Of a DNA stretch of 64,000 nt, positions 25,658 through 36,641 are shown piece by piece. Each line of letters begins with the position of its first letter. Within the stretch, counting starts at the first letter, position 1. Where the stretch lies: the NCBI RefSeq assembly GCF_036250755.1, contig NZ_CP109583.1, positions 7,107,501 through 7,171,500 on the forward strand. Direction: 5' to 3'. The notes beneath the pieces are model-generated. The model had not been told where the DNA came from. It saw only the letters and a program-made list of their open reading frames with translations, and searched no databases. Made by a program: the position numbers and the translations under genes. Origin of the DNA: Streptomyces uncialis. GTDB taxonomy: Bacteria; Actinomycetota; Actinomycetes; Streptomycetales; Streptomycetaceae.

Positions 25658-26287
25658 GTGACGGTCAACATGACCAAGGGCCAGGCCATCAGCCTGCACA
25701 AGAACGACGGGGGCGCCCTGACCGCGGTGCGTATGGGCCTCGGCTGGCAGGCCGCGCCGCGCCGCGGTCTGTTCGGTACCCGCACCCGTGAGGTCGACCT
25801 CGACGCGTCGGCGATCCTCTTCGCCGACAAGCAGCCCGTCGACGTGGTCTTCTTCCGCCATCTCGTCAGCGACGACGGCTCCGTGCGGCACACCGGCGAC
25901 AACCTCGTCGGCGGCGCCGGACAGGGCGGCGACGACGAGGCCATCGTCGTGGACCTCCAGCGGCTGCCCGTCCATATCGACCAGATCGTGTTCACGGTCA
26001 ACTCGTTCACCGGCCAGACCTTCTCCGAGGTGCAGAACGCCTTCTGCCGGATCGTCGACGAGACCAACGGCCAGGAGCTCGCCCGCTACTCCCTCGACGG
26101 CGGCGAGTCCGGTGGTCCGGTCAAGGTCGACAAGGGCTCGTCGGCCACCACCTGGCAGCGCTCCACCGCGCAGATCATGGCGAAGGTGCACCGCTCGGGC
26201 TCCGGCTGGCAGATGACCGCCATCGGGCAGCCCGCCAGCGGCCGCACCTTCCAGGACCTCATCCCGGCGGTCCTGCCGCATCTGTGA
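25658..26287 (+). CDS. TerD-family stress protein
   Basis: A protein of 209 residues with the TerD core: KGQAISLHKNDGGALTAVRMGLGW at the start, DLDASAILFADKQPVDVVFF, and the calcium-binding signature HTGDNLVGGAGQGGDDEAIVVDL (about 86-108). TerD proteins bind Ca2+ and take part in tellurite and stress responses and, in streptomycetes, in differentiation. GTG 25658 has AGAGGGG upstream. TAGGGT at 25597-25602 may be its -10 box. The next gene begins with a TerD-like module, and terC follows, so this is a small ter group. Confidence 0.95.
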   Translation: MTVNMTKGQAISLHKNDGGALTAVRMGLGWQAAPRRGLFGTRTREVDLDASAILFADKQPVDVVFFRHLVSDDGSVRHTGDNLVGGAGQGGDDEAIVVDLQRLPVHIDQIVFTVNSFTGQTFSEVQNAFCRIVDETNGQELARYSLDGGESGGPVKVDKGSSATTWQRSTAQIMAKVHRSGSGWQMTAIGQPASGRTFQDLIPAVLPHL

Positions 26288-26402
26288 CCCACCGGGCGGG
26301 CACCGCCACCGGCGCCCGCCCCTCGTACACACCCCGGGCGACCGCCCGGTGGCACCAGCCGCCGCGACCCTGTCCGGCGGCCCGACCAGGGGGACAAGGG
26401 CG

Positions 26403-28499
26403 ATGACGGCCGAACTGGTCCGGGGGCAGAACCACCCCCTCAACCGGACCCGTCTGGAGATCCGGGTATCGGTCGGCGGACCGGTCGTGGCCGGAGCGAC
26501 GCTCTGCGACGACGAGGGCGGGGTGCTCGGCACCGAGTGGGTCGCCCACCCCGGCGCCCCCTGTCTGCCCGGTCTGGAGGTCCCCCGGCAGGCCGCCCCC
26601 GACCACCGGCTGGCCCTGGACCTGGCGGCGCTGCCCGACCCCGTCGGCCGGGTCCACGTCCTCCTCGCGCTGCCCCCGGGCGCCGACGGACCCGTGCACT
26701 TCGGAGCGCTGCCCGCCCCCTTCCTCGCACTCAGCGGCCCGGACGGCACCGAGCTCGCCAGCTACACCGTGACCGGCCTCGACGCCGAGTCCGCCGTCGT
26801 CGCGCTGGAGCTGTACCGACGGCAGGGCGTCTGGAAGGTCCGCGCGGTCGGCCAGGGCTACGCGGGCGGCCTCGTCGCCCTCCTCGCCGACCAGGGCCTG
26901 CCCCAGGCCGCACAGCTCGCCGCCGCCATCCACGAGGCCGTCGCCCGCCCGGCCGCCCCGGTCCCGCCACACACCTCCGGCGCGGCACGGCTGCGGACCG
27001 GGGCCACGGACAACGCCACCGCGCCGCCCGGCCCGGGAGCCGGTCCCGCCGACACACGGCCCGCCACCCCGCGCCCGGGAGCCGGGGCACCCCAGCCACC
27101 GGCCGACCCCTCGCCGCCCCCGCCCGTCCGCCGGTCCCGGCCCGAGGCGTCCCGTCCGGAGCCCGCCCGCCCGGAGCCCGCGCCGTCGGAGCAGGTCCGG
27201 ACCGCCGGACCCACCGACCCGGCGCCCGCCGGTGAACCGCCGCACCCGGCCGCCCGGACGGAGCCACCGGGCGGCGGACCCATCGACTACACCCATCGCG
27301 GCCGCACCACCGACATACCCCCGCCCCCCGCGCCGACCGGGCCCCCGGCCCGCCCGGGGGAGCCCGCCGGGCCTGTCGCGGGCGACGCGACCGGCTGGTC
27401 CCTGGAGGAGCGGCTCTACAACCAGGTCTGGGGCATGTTCGAGGATCTGGCGCGCAGCGCGTCGGCCTACCGCAGCGCCGTCGACTTCGCCGACTCCCGC
27501 CGCGAACAGGAACTCGACAAGGCGCTCTCCGATCCGCGCAGCCGTATCGGCGGCGCGGGCGACAAGGCCCGGGAAGCGGCCCGCGCCAAGTACACGGACC
27601 TGGTCGGCCGGGCGCGAGCCGTCCTCGACCGCGATCTCGACCAGCTCACCGCCGAGGCCGCCGTGGTGGAGCCCGCGCTCCCGGCGGCGTGCGCGAGCTG
27701 GGACAACCCGGTGTGGCACGCCTACCGCGTCCCCCTGGAGGCCCCGATGGCGCTGCGCCTGGGCGACCTCCATCTGCCCGAGGGCGACCCCCTGCGCATC
27801 CCCATGCTCGTCCGGCTCCCGCTGGAACGCGGCCTGTGGATCGACAGCGGGCGCGGCTCCGACGGCGCGGCCACCGTCCCCGACGGCGAGCGGCTGAAGC
27901 GGCTCGCCCTGGACTCGGCGGTCGGCCACACCGCCCGGCTGCTCGCCGTCCACCCGCCCGGCGACTTCGCCGTGCACCTCATCGACGCGGCGGGCGCCGG
28001 TGCTGCCGCGCTCGCCCCGCTGGCCGACGCCGGGGTCCTCGCCGCACCCGTCGCCCGCGGCGGCACCGGGGTCGCCCGGACCCTCGGCCATCTCACCCGG
28101 CGGGTGGACCTGGTCCAGATGGCGCTGCGCAGCGAGGCCGTGGACTCCCTGCCCTCCGACATCGACACCGCGCAGCATTTGCTGATCGTCAACGACTTCC
28201 CGCACGGCTTCGACGACCGCGCGGTGACCCAGTTGCGGTATCTCGCGGACGAGGGGCCCGATGTCGGGGTCCATCTGATGATGGTCGCCGACCGTGACGA
28301 CGCCACCGCGTACGGTCCGCTGCTGGACCCGCTGTGGCGGTCGCTGCTGCGGCTCACCCCCGTCCCCGACGCGCACCTCGCGGACCCGTGGGTGGGACAC
28401 ACCTGGACGTATGAGCCGCCACGGATTCCAGCCGGCAGCGCGATCCTGTCCGAGGTGCTCGCACAGGTCGCCGCGGGCCGCCGCGCCTGGGACCGCTGA
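26403..28499 (+). CDS. TerD-like N-terminus fused to FtsK/HerA-like module without Walker A
   Basis: A protein of 698 residues. The first 170 residues look TerD-like (RGQNHPLNRTRLEIRVSVGG, then FLALSGPDGTELASYTVTG and VALELYRRQGVWKVRAVGQG). Residues about 185-335 are a long Pro/Ala-rich linker. A helical segment (about 337-425) with EERLYNQVWGMFEDLARS follows. The C-terminal 270 residues resemble the beta-rich start of FtsK/HerA-like proteins (APMALRLGDLHLPEGDPLRI, PMLVRLPLERGLWIDSG), and RLLAVHPPGDFAVHLID and LLIVNDFP look like P-loop-core strands, but no Walker A motif is visible. It may be a non-hydrolysing partner in a Ter stress complex. ATG 26403 follows GGGGGACAAGGG. Confidence 0.7.
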   Translation: MTAELVRGQNHPLNRTRLEIRVSVGGPVVAGATLCDDEGGVLGTEWVAHPGAPCLPGLEVPRQAAPDHRLALDLAALPDPVGRVHVLLALPPGADGPVHFGALPAPFLALSGPDGTELASYTVTGLDAESAVVALELYRRQGVWKVRAVGQGYAGGLVALLADQGLPQAAQLAAAIHEAVARPAAPVPPHTSGAARLRTGATDNATAPPGPGAGPADTRPATPRPGAGAPQPPADPSPPPPVRRSRPEASRPEPARPEPAPSEQVRTAGPTDPAPAGEPPHPAARTEPPGGGPIDYTHRGRTTDIPPPPAPTGPPARPGEPAGPVAGDATGWSLEERLYNQVWGMFEDLARSASAYRSAVDFADSRREQELDKALSDPRSRIGGAGDKAREAARAKYTDLVGRARAVLDRDLDQLTAEAAVVEPALPAACASWDNPVWHAYRVPLEAPMALRLGDLHLPEGDPLRIPMLVRLPLERGLWIDSGRGSDGAATVPDGERLKRLALDSAVGHTARLLAVHPPGDFAVHLIDAAGAGAAALAPLADAGVLAAPVARGGTGVARTLGHLTRRVDLVQMALRSEAVDSLPSDIDTAQHLLIVNDFPHGFDDRAVTQLRYLADEGPDVGVHLMMVADRDDATAYGPLLDPLWRSLLRLTPVPDAHLADPWVGHTWTYEPPRIPAGSAILSEVLAQVAAGRRAWDR

Positions 28500-28598
28500 G
28501 GGACCCCGGTCGCGGCTCCGACCGGCGGTCGGAACGCCTCCGAAGTTGACCTAAATGCGCATCTGACCAGGTGACTTGGCTCTCACTTTACCCTTTTC

Positions 28599-28628
28599 TT
28601 TACCGTCCTTTGGGGGGTCGGGTACTCT
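28599..28628 (+). promoter_or_regulatory. promoter of the terC riboswitch transcript
   Basis: TTTACC (28599-28604), 18 bp, TACTCT (28623-28628). The expected start (about 28635) falls just before the riboswitch P1 helix. The upstream AT-rich tract (TTTACCCTTTTCTTTACC) is unusual for this GC-rich DNA. Confidence 0.55.
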
Positions 28629-28636
28629 GGTGCACG

Positions 28637-28762
28637 CGGAGGGGAGTACTCCCTAATCTGCGACGTGCCCGTCAATACGGAACCAACTGGTTCCCGGGGC
28701 GTCGGCCCGAGGCGGTACGGGACGCACCACGCCCCGCGTCCTTCGGGTGGAAGAGACCTCCG
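28637..28762 (+). ncRNA. yybP-ykoY manganese riboswitch
   Basis: The conserved parts of the Mn2+ riboswitch occur in order: GGGGAGTA after the P1 5' strand (28638-28648), CCCGTCAATACGG (28668-28680) followed by a GGAACC-AACT-GGTTCC hairpin, and AGAGACCTCC at the 3' side (28752-28761). P1 is CGGAGG (28637-28642) with CCTCCG (28757-28762). This class commonly controls TerC-type membrane proteins, and the next gene is terC. Confidence 0.92.
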
Positions 28763-28805
28763 GCAGCGGACGACGCTGGAACCTGCCGTTACGTACTGCC
28801 GGAGG
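28757..28805 (+). promoter_or_regulatory. riboswitch expression platform sequestering the terC ribosome-binding site
   Basis: CCTCCGGCAG (28757-28766) is the exact complement of CTGCCGGAGG (28796-28805). The second contains the terC ribosome-binding site GGAGG, 4 bases before GTG 28810. The first also contains the 3' strand of P1. The two pairings exclude each other, which predicts that Mn2+ binding frees the site and turns translation on. Confidence 0.8.
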
Positions 28806-28809
28806 CGCA

Positions 28810-29796
28810 GTGGATGTTTCCTTGACCCTATGGGTCGTCACGATCGCGGGCCTGTGTGCCCTTATCGCGGCCGATTTCTTCATCGGCCGCAAGCCCCACG
28901 ACGTATCGATCAAAGAAGCCGGCATCTGGACGATCGTCTGGGTCGTGCTCGCCGTCCTCTTCGGTGTCGGTCTGGCGGTCTTCGGCGGTGGCCAGCCCGC
29001 GAGTGAGTTCTTCGCGGGATACATCACCGAGAAGTCGCTGAGCGTCGACAACCTCTTCGTCTTCGTCCTGATCATGGCGAAGTTCGCGGTCCCGACGCAG
29101 TACCAGCAGCGGGTCCTGCTCATCGGTGTGCTGATCGCACTCGTGCTCCGCGCGGGCTTCATCGCCGCCGGTGCCGCGATCATCACCAACTTCTCCTGGG
29201 TCTTCTACATCTTCGGTGCCTTCCTCATCTACACCGCCTGGAAGCTGATCCAGGAGGCCCGCGCGGGCCAGGAGGACGACGACTTCGAAGAGGACCGCCT
29301 GATCAAGGCGCTGGAGAAGCGTTTCGGTGTCGCCGACCGCTACCACGGCACCAAGCTGTGGATCGTGGAGAACGGCAAGAAGGTCATGACGCCGATGCTG
29401 GTCGTCATGCTGGCCATCGGCACCACGGACATCCTGTTCGCGCTGGACTCCATCCCCGCGATCTTCGGCCTCACCCAGGACCCGTACATCGTGTTCACGG
29501 CGAACGCGTTCGCGCTGATGGGTCTGCGCCAGCTGTACTTCCTCATCGGCGGACTGCTCAAGAAGCTGGTCCACCTGAGCTACGGCCTGTCGGTCATCCT
29601 CGGCTTCATCGGCATCAAGCTCGTGCTGCACGCGCTGCACGAGTCGGGTGTCCATGTACCGCAGATCTCCATCCCGGTCTCGCTCGGCGTGATCTGCGGT
29701 GTCCTCGTCATCACGACGATCACCAGCCTGATCGCCTCGAAGAAGCAGGCACAGGCCGAGGCCGAGGCCTCGGACCACCAGGGCGTCGACCTCTGA
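28810..29796 (+). CDS. terC: TerC-family membrane protein (manganese exporter type)
   Basis: An integral membrane protein of 328 residues with about nine helices. TerC marks are IAADFFIGRKPHDVSIKEA, the acidic pair motif EKSLSVDNLFVFVLIMAKFAVP (about 73-94) and the second half repeat GTTDILFALDSIPAIFGLTQDPYIVFTANAFALMGLRQLYF. The aspartates in VDNLF and ALDSIP are the likely metal-binding residues. Bacterial TerC/Alx proteins export Mn2+, often under yybP-ykoY riboswitch control, as here. The GTG at 28810 is chosen because GGAGG lies 4 bases upstream. The longer frame starts inside the riboswitch. Confidence 0.95.
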   Translation: MDVSLTLWVVTIAGLCALIAADFFIGRKPHDVSIKEAGIWTIVWVVLAVLFGVGLAVFGGGQPASEFFAGYITEKSLSVDNLFVFVLIMAKFAVPTQYQQRVLLIGVLIALVLRAGFIAAGAAIITNFSWVFYIFGAFLIYTAWKLIQEARAGQEDDDFEEDRLIKALEKRFGVADRYHGTKLWIVENGKKVMTPMLVVMLAIGTTDILFALDSIPAIFGLTQDPYIVFTANAFALMGLRQLYFLIGGLLKKLVHLSYGLSVILGFIGIKLVLHALHESGVHVPQISIPVSLGVICGVLVITTITSLIASKKQAQAEAEASDHQGVDL

Positions 29797-29802
29797 TCCC
29801 CT

Positions 29803-29884
29803 GGCCGGTGGGCCCCGCCCACCGGCCGCCGCGGACCAGGACCCCCCGACAGGCCACCGACCCTCCCGGTCGGTGGCCTGTCGG
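29803..29884 (+). terminator. two tandem terminator hairpins after terC
   Basis: First hairpin: 11-bp stem 29803-29813 and 29817-29827 with a 3-base loop. Second: 17-bp perfect stem 29846-29862 and 29868-29884 with a 5-base loop. The first starts 7 bp after the terC stop. Confidence 0.88.
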
Positions 29885-30018
29885 CCGTTCCGGGGCCCGC
29901 CACCGGTCCCGCGGAGCGCCGCGCCGACCCCGGACCGGGGCGCCCGCACCCCGCCGGGAAGCGGGCGCGCCCGTCGGCCGGCATGCGCGCCGACGACCCC
30001 TCTGGAACCATCGGAGCC

Positions 30019-31119
30019 ATGATCGTTCGGCTCGGGGCCCTCGCAGCACGCTGGACGGCGGTCGTGCCCGTCCTGTCCGTGGTCCTCCTCGCCCTCACCT
30101 GGGGACGCGACATGCCCAGCGGCATCGTCGCCCTCGTCACCGTCGTCCTGGCCCTGGCCGTCCTCGCCGCCGTCCACCATGCGGAGGTCGTCGCCCACCG
30201 GGTCGGGGAACCCCTCGGCTCCCTCGTCCTGGCCGTCGCCGTCACCATCATCGAGGTCGCGCTGATCGTGACCCTGATGGCCGACGGCGGGGACAAGAGC
30301 GCCACGCTCGCCCGGGACACCGTCTTCGCCGCCGTGATGATCACCTGTAACGGCGTCGTGGGCGTCAGCCTGCTCGCCGCCTCGCTGCGCCACCGGGTGG
30401 CCGTGTTCAACCCCGAGGGCACCGGCGCGGCCCTGGCCACCGTCGCCACCATCGCCACGCTCAGCCTGGTCCTGCCGACGTTCACCACCAGCAAGCCCGG
30501 CCCCGAGTTCTCCACCTCGCAGCTCACCTTCGCCGCCGTGGCCTCGCTGACCCTGTACGGGCTCTTCGTCGCGACGCAGACCGTACGGCACCGGTCCTAT
30601 TTCCTGCCGATCACCCGCAACGGTGAGGTCATCGACGCCGAGGACGCCATCGACCGCCCCAGCACACGCACCACCCGGATCAGTCTCCTGATGCTCGCCC
30701 TGGCCCTGATCGGGGTCGTCGGCCTCGCCAAAGGGGTCTCCCCGACCATCGAGTCGGGCGTCGACGCGGCCGGGCTGCCGCACGCCGTCGTCGGCGTCAT
30801 CATCGCGCTGCTGGTCCTGCTGCCCGAGACGATCGCCGCGCTGCGCGCCGCCCGCAGGGACCGGGTCCAGATCAGCCTCAACCTCGCCCTCGGCTCCGCG
30901 ATGGCCAGCATCGGACTCACGATCCCCGCCGTGGCCGTCGCCTCCCTGTGGCTGTCCGGGCCCCTGGTCCTCGGGCTGAGCGCGACCCATATGGTGCTGC
31001 TCGCGCTGACCGTCGCGGTCGGCACCCTCACGGTGGTGCCGGGCCGCGCGACCCCGTTGCAGGGCGGCGTCCATCTGGTGCTGTTCGCCGCGTACCTCGT
31101 ACTCGCGATCAATCCCTAG
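30019..31119 (+). CDS. chaA: ChaA-type calcium(sodium):proton antiporter
   Basis: A CaCA-family antiporter of 366 residues with 11 or so helices. The two inverted alpha repeats are visible: EPLGSLVLAVAVTIIEVALIVTLM (about 65-88) and LLPETIAALRAARRDRVQISLNLALGSAMASIGLTIP (about 269-305), each with the conserved glutamate. It should export Ca2+ or Na+ in exchange for protons. ATG 30019 is chosen over ATG 29983 because the first helix begins soon after. Its stop codon lies inside the 5' arm of the terminator hairpin. It follows terC but is separated from it by two strong terminators. Confidence 0.88.
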   Translation: MIVRLGALAARWTAVVPVLSVVLLALTWGRDMPSGIVALVTVVLALAVLAAVHHAEVVAHRVGEPLGSLVLAVAVTIIEVALIVTLMADGGDKSATLARDTVFAAVMITCNGVVGVSLLAASLRHRVAVFNPEGTGAALATVATIATLSLVLPTFTTSKPGPEFSTSQLTFAAVASLTLYGLFVATQTVRHRSYFLPITRNGEVIDAEDAIDRPSTRTTRISLLMLALALIGVVGLAKGVSPTIESGVDAAGLPHAVVGVIIALLVLLPETIAALRAARRDRVQISLNLALGSAMASIGLTIPAVAVASLWLSGPLVLGLSATHMVLLALTVAVGTLTVVPGRATPLQGGVHLVLFAAYLVLAINP

Positions 31120-31152
31120 CGGACAGCGGCGGGCCGGATCTGTCCGCTAGGG
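31114..31152 (+). terminator. terminator hairpin overlapping the chaA stop
   Basis: A perfect 13-bp stem, 31114-31126 and 31140-31152, with a 13-base loop. The TAG stop codon (31117-31119) is part of the 5' arm. Confidence 0.75.
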
Positions 31153-31273
31153 CCGGGCGCGCCGCAGGCAGGACCGGGAGAGCGTCCCAGGGTGGTGGCA
31201 ACCGCCTCCGCCGCGCCCCGGGGCACCGTGATAGACCTCCCCTGACGCGCCCGTACCGACCGGAGGCCCCGCC

Positions 31274-31741
31274 ATGACCAGCCCCGCCCGTTCCCTCGCC
31301 ACCGCGCCGATCATGGTCCTGAACGGGCCCAATCTGAACCTGCTCGGTCAGCGTCAGCCGGAGATCTACGGCAGCGCCACCCTGGCCGATGTCGAGGCCC
31401 TGTGCGCGCGGACGGCGGCGGCCCACGGGGGCACCGTCGACTTCCGGCAGTCCAACCACGAGGGGGAACTGGTGGACTGGATCCACGAGGCCCGGCAGCG
31501 GCACACCGGCATCGTGATCAACCCGGCCGCGTACTCCCACACCTCCGTCGCCCTGCTGGACGCGCTGAACACCTGTGACGGTCTGCCCGTGGTGGAGGTG
31601 CACATCTCGAACATCCATCAGCGCGAGCAGTTCCGGCACCACTCCTATGTGTCGCTGCGCGCCGACGGGGTCATCGCGGGCTGCGGGGTGCAGGGGTACG
31701 CCTTCGCGGTCGAACGGGTCGTGACCCTGGCCGCCGGATAG
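31274..31741 (+). CDS. aroQ: type II 3-dehydroquinate dehydratase
   Basis: A protein of 155 residues, normal for the dodecameric type II enzyme. Motifs: [19 protein letters not shown] (catalytic Tyr in IYG), [34 protein letters not shown] (Asn/His site) and [19 protein letters not shown]. It removes water from 3-dehydroquinate to make 3-dehydroshikimate in the shikimate or quinate pathway. GGAGG lies 8 bases before ATG 31274. It is convergent with the MBL hydrolase gene, with only 7 bp between the stops. Confidence 0.97.
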   Translation: MTSPARSLATAPIMVLNGPNLNLLGQRQPEIYGSATLADVEALCARTAAAHGGTVDFRQSNHEGELVDWIHEARQRHTGIVINPAAYSHTSVALLDALNTCDGLPVVEVHISNIHQREQFRHHSYVSLRADGVIAGCGVQGYAFAVERVVTLAAG

Positions 31742-31748
31742 CCGGTCC

Positions 31749-32405
31749 CTACCAGCCGCGCGCCCGCCACTGGGGCAGCTGCGGACGCTCGGCGCCCAGG
31801 GTGGTGTCCTTGCCGTGCCCCGGGTAGACCCAGGTCTCGTCGGGCAGGGTGTCGAAGATCTTGGTCTCGACGTCGTGCAGGAGGCTCGCGAACGCCTCCG
31901 GGTCCTTGCGGGTGTTGCCGACACCGCCGGGGAAGAGGCAGTCGCCGGTGAACACGTGCGGGTGCCCGTGCGGGTCGTCGTACACCAGGGCGATCGAGCC
32001 GGGTGTGTGGCCCTTCAGATGCGCGGCACGCAGTTCCACCTGTCCCACGCGCAGGGTGTCACCGTCCGCCACAGGGACATCGGTGGGCACCGGGATGCCC
32101 TCGGTGTCGTAGCGGCCCGCGTAGGTGCGCGCGCCGGTCGCGGCGACGACCTCGGCGAGCGCCTGCCAGTGGTCGGCGTGCCGGTGCGTGGTCACCACGG
32201 CGGTGATCCCGTCCGCGCCGATCAGTGTCAGCAGGGTTCGGGCGTCGGCGGCGGCGTCGATCAGCAACTGCTCGTCCGTCGCGCGGCAGCGCAGCAGATA
32301 CGCGTTGTTCTCCATGGGTCCTACCGCGACCTTGGAGATCATCAGGTTCCGCAGTTCGTGCACATCCGCAGGTCCGCCGACCTTGACCACTCCGCTGTAC
32401 GTCAT
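31749..32405 (-). CDS. MBL-fold hydrolase (glyoxalase II-like)
   Basis: A metallo-beta-lactamase fold protein of 218 residues. The zinc motif is TTHRHADHWQAL (about 72-83), with GHTPGSIAL (about 134), FTGDCLFPGGVG and the late VYPGHGKDT histidine. It resembles hydroxyacylglutathione hydrolases and, in actinomycetes, could act on mycothiol thioesters. That is inference. No ribosome-binding site is present. TAGGCT (32418-32413 on the minus strand) ends 7 bp before ATG 32405, so the mRNA may be leaderless. Confidence 0.88.
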   Translation of the reverse strand: MTYSGVVKVGGPADVHELRNLMISKVAVGPMENNAYLLRCRATDEQLLIDAAADARTLLTLIGADGITAVVTTHRHADHWQALAEVVAATGARTYAGRYDTEGIPVPTDVPVADGDTLRVGQVELRAAHLKGHTPGSIALVYDDPHGHPHVFTGDCLFPGGVGNTRKDPEAFASLLHDVETKIFDTLPDETWVYPGHGKDTTLGAERPQLPQWRARGW

Positions 32406-32515
32406 GGGGGCCAGCCTACTCAGCGGCCCCCGGCTCCGGGAGGGCGCCGGAGCTGCTGTGGAGCGGCCGGGACCGGGTGGTCGGCGCTCCGGGTGCCCGG
32501 CGCCCTCGGAGCGTG

Positions 32516-33202
32516 TCAGAGGGGCGGCAGAAGCGGCAGAGGGCCGCCCGTGACGGTCAGGGCGGCGCCGTCGCGGCGGCCCGCGAGCCAGCCGACCAGG
32601 TCGGCCTGCCGGCCGGTCACGGTGAGCGGGGTGCCGCCCTGGTGCCCGGTGCGGACCAGCCGTCCGTCGTCCTGCCGGATCAGGACCGCCGGTACGGATT
32701 CGAGGCCCCGGAAGCGTTCCGCGAGGAAGTTGATCTCCTGCTGGACGAATCCGGCGGGCAGGTCCTCCAGCTCGTAGCCGATACCGAGGTCCACATGGTG
32801 CAGTTCCACCTCCACCAGACGCCGGAAGGGGAGGCGGGAGGCGCTGTCCGTGACGCCGTTGCGCAGTTCCACCGTGCGGGACCAGTCCGCCGGGATCTGG
32901 GCCGCCACCGCCAGACGGGTGGAGCTCTCCCGGACGTCCTTGAGGTGGGTCCCCAGGTCGCGGTCGGCGTCCCGCTCGATGTCGGAGTCCCTGGCCCCGG
33001 CGCTCGGGTACATCGGATGGCCCCCGAGGACGTTCACCAGTGCGTCGGCGTTGCGGGCCAGGTGGGCGAGGACGTGGCCCCTGCTCCAGCCCGGCAACCG
33101 TGACGGCTCGGCCAGCGACGCGTTGTCCAGACCGTTGGCCGCGCTGAGCAGCCGTTCGGTCGCTTCACGTACAGCTGCCAGGTCGCGTACATGATCATTC
33201 AT
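32516..33202 (-). CDS. maleylpyruvate isomerase-type (mycothiol-dependent DinB) protein
   Basis: A protein of 228 residues with a DinB-like four-helix N-terminal domain: EATERLLSAANGLDNASLAEPSRLPGWSRGHVLAHLARNADALVN. The histidine in HVLAHLARN and the later VEVELHHVDLGIGY supply metal ligands of the mycothiol-dependent maleylpyruvate isomerase family. Its C-terminal part (LVRTGHQGGTPLTVTGRQADLVGWLAGR) matches too. It probably transfers or isomerises a thiol substrate using mycothiol. ATG 33202 is used, and GTG 33211 with GGGG upstream is an alternative. Confidence 0.85.
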   Translation of the reverse strand: MNDHVRDLAAVREATERLLSAANGLDNASLAEPSRLPGWSRGHVLAHLARNADALVNVLGGHPMYPSAGARDSDIERDADRDLGTHLKDVRESSTRLAVAAQIPADWSRTVELRNGVTDSASRLPFRRLVEVELHHVDLGIGYELEDLPAGFVQQEINFLAERFRGLESVPAVLIRQDDGRLVRTGHQGGTPLTVTGRQADLVGWLAGRRDGAALTVTGGPLPLLPPL

Positions 33203-33260
33203 GGTCGTCACGATATCCCCGCCACTCGATCGGGTGAAGGTGGCACACCTGGGCCGTAAA

Positions 33261-33280
33261 TCGAATGCACGTGCTATAAG
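33261..33280 (+). promoter_or_regulatory. candidate uvrA -10 box overlapping a degenerate SOS box
   Basis: TATAAG (33275-33280) is a plausible -10 element. It overlaps TCGAATGCACGTGCTA (33261-33276), which matches the actinobacterial LexA box TCGAAC-N4-GTTCGA at 9 of 12 fixed positions. No PafBC-type box is present upstream of uvrA, unlike uvrB and uvrC. Confidence 0.35.
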
Positions 33281-33442
33281 CTCGGTTCAGGCATCGGGCA
33301 TGCTTGGTAGTCGGGGACCACGGCGCAGCCGGTCCCGCCCAGCAGAAGCAGAACCCGCCCATCGCTGACGGCGGCCCTCATGAGTCCGGGAAGGACGGGG
33401 GCGCCGCTCCTGTCGCTTCACTCTAGAAAGGTGCGGACCGGC

Positions 33443-36577
<3,135 letters not shown>

Positions 36578-36606
36578 CCCGGTACGACGCCCGGGTGGTG
36601 ACACCC

Positions 36607-36641
36607 GTGAAGCCCCGCATCGCACCGGTGCGGGGCTTCAC
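36607..36641 (+). terminator. uvrA terminator
   Basis: A perfect 13-bp stem, 36607-36619 and 36629-36641, with a 9-base loop. Its 3' arm overlaps the stop codon of the convergent kinase gene, so it may serve both strands. Confidence 0.8.
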
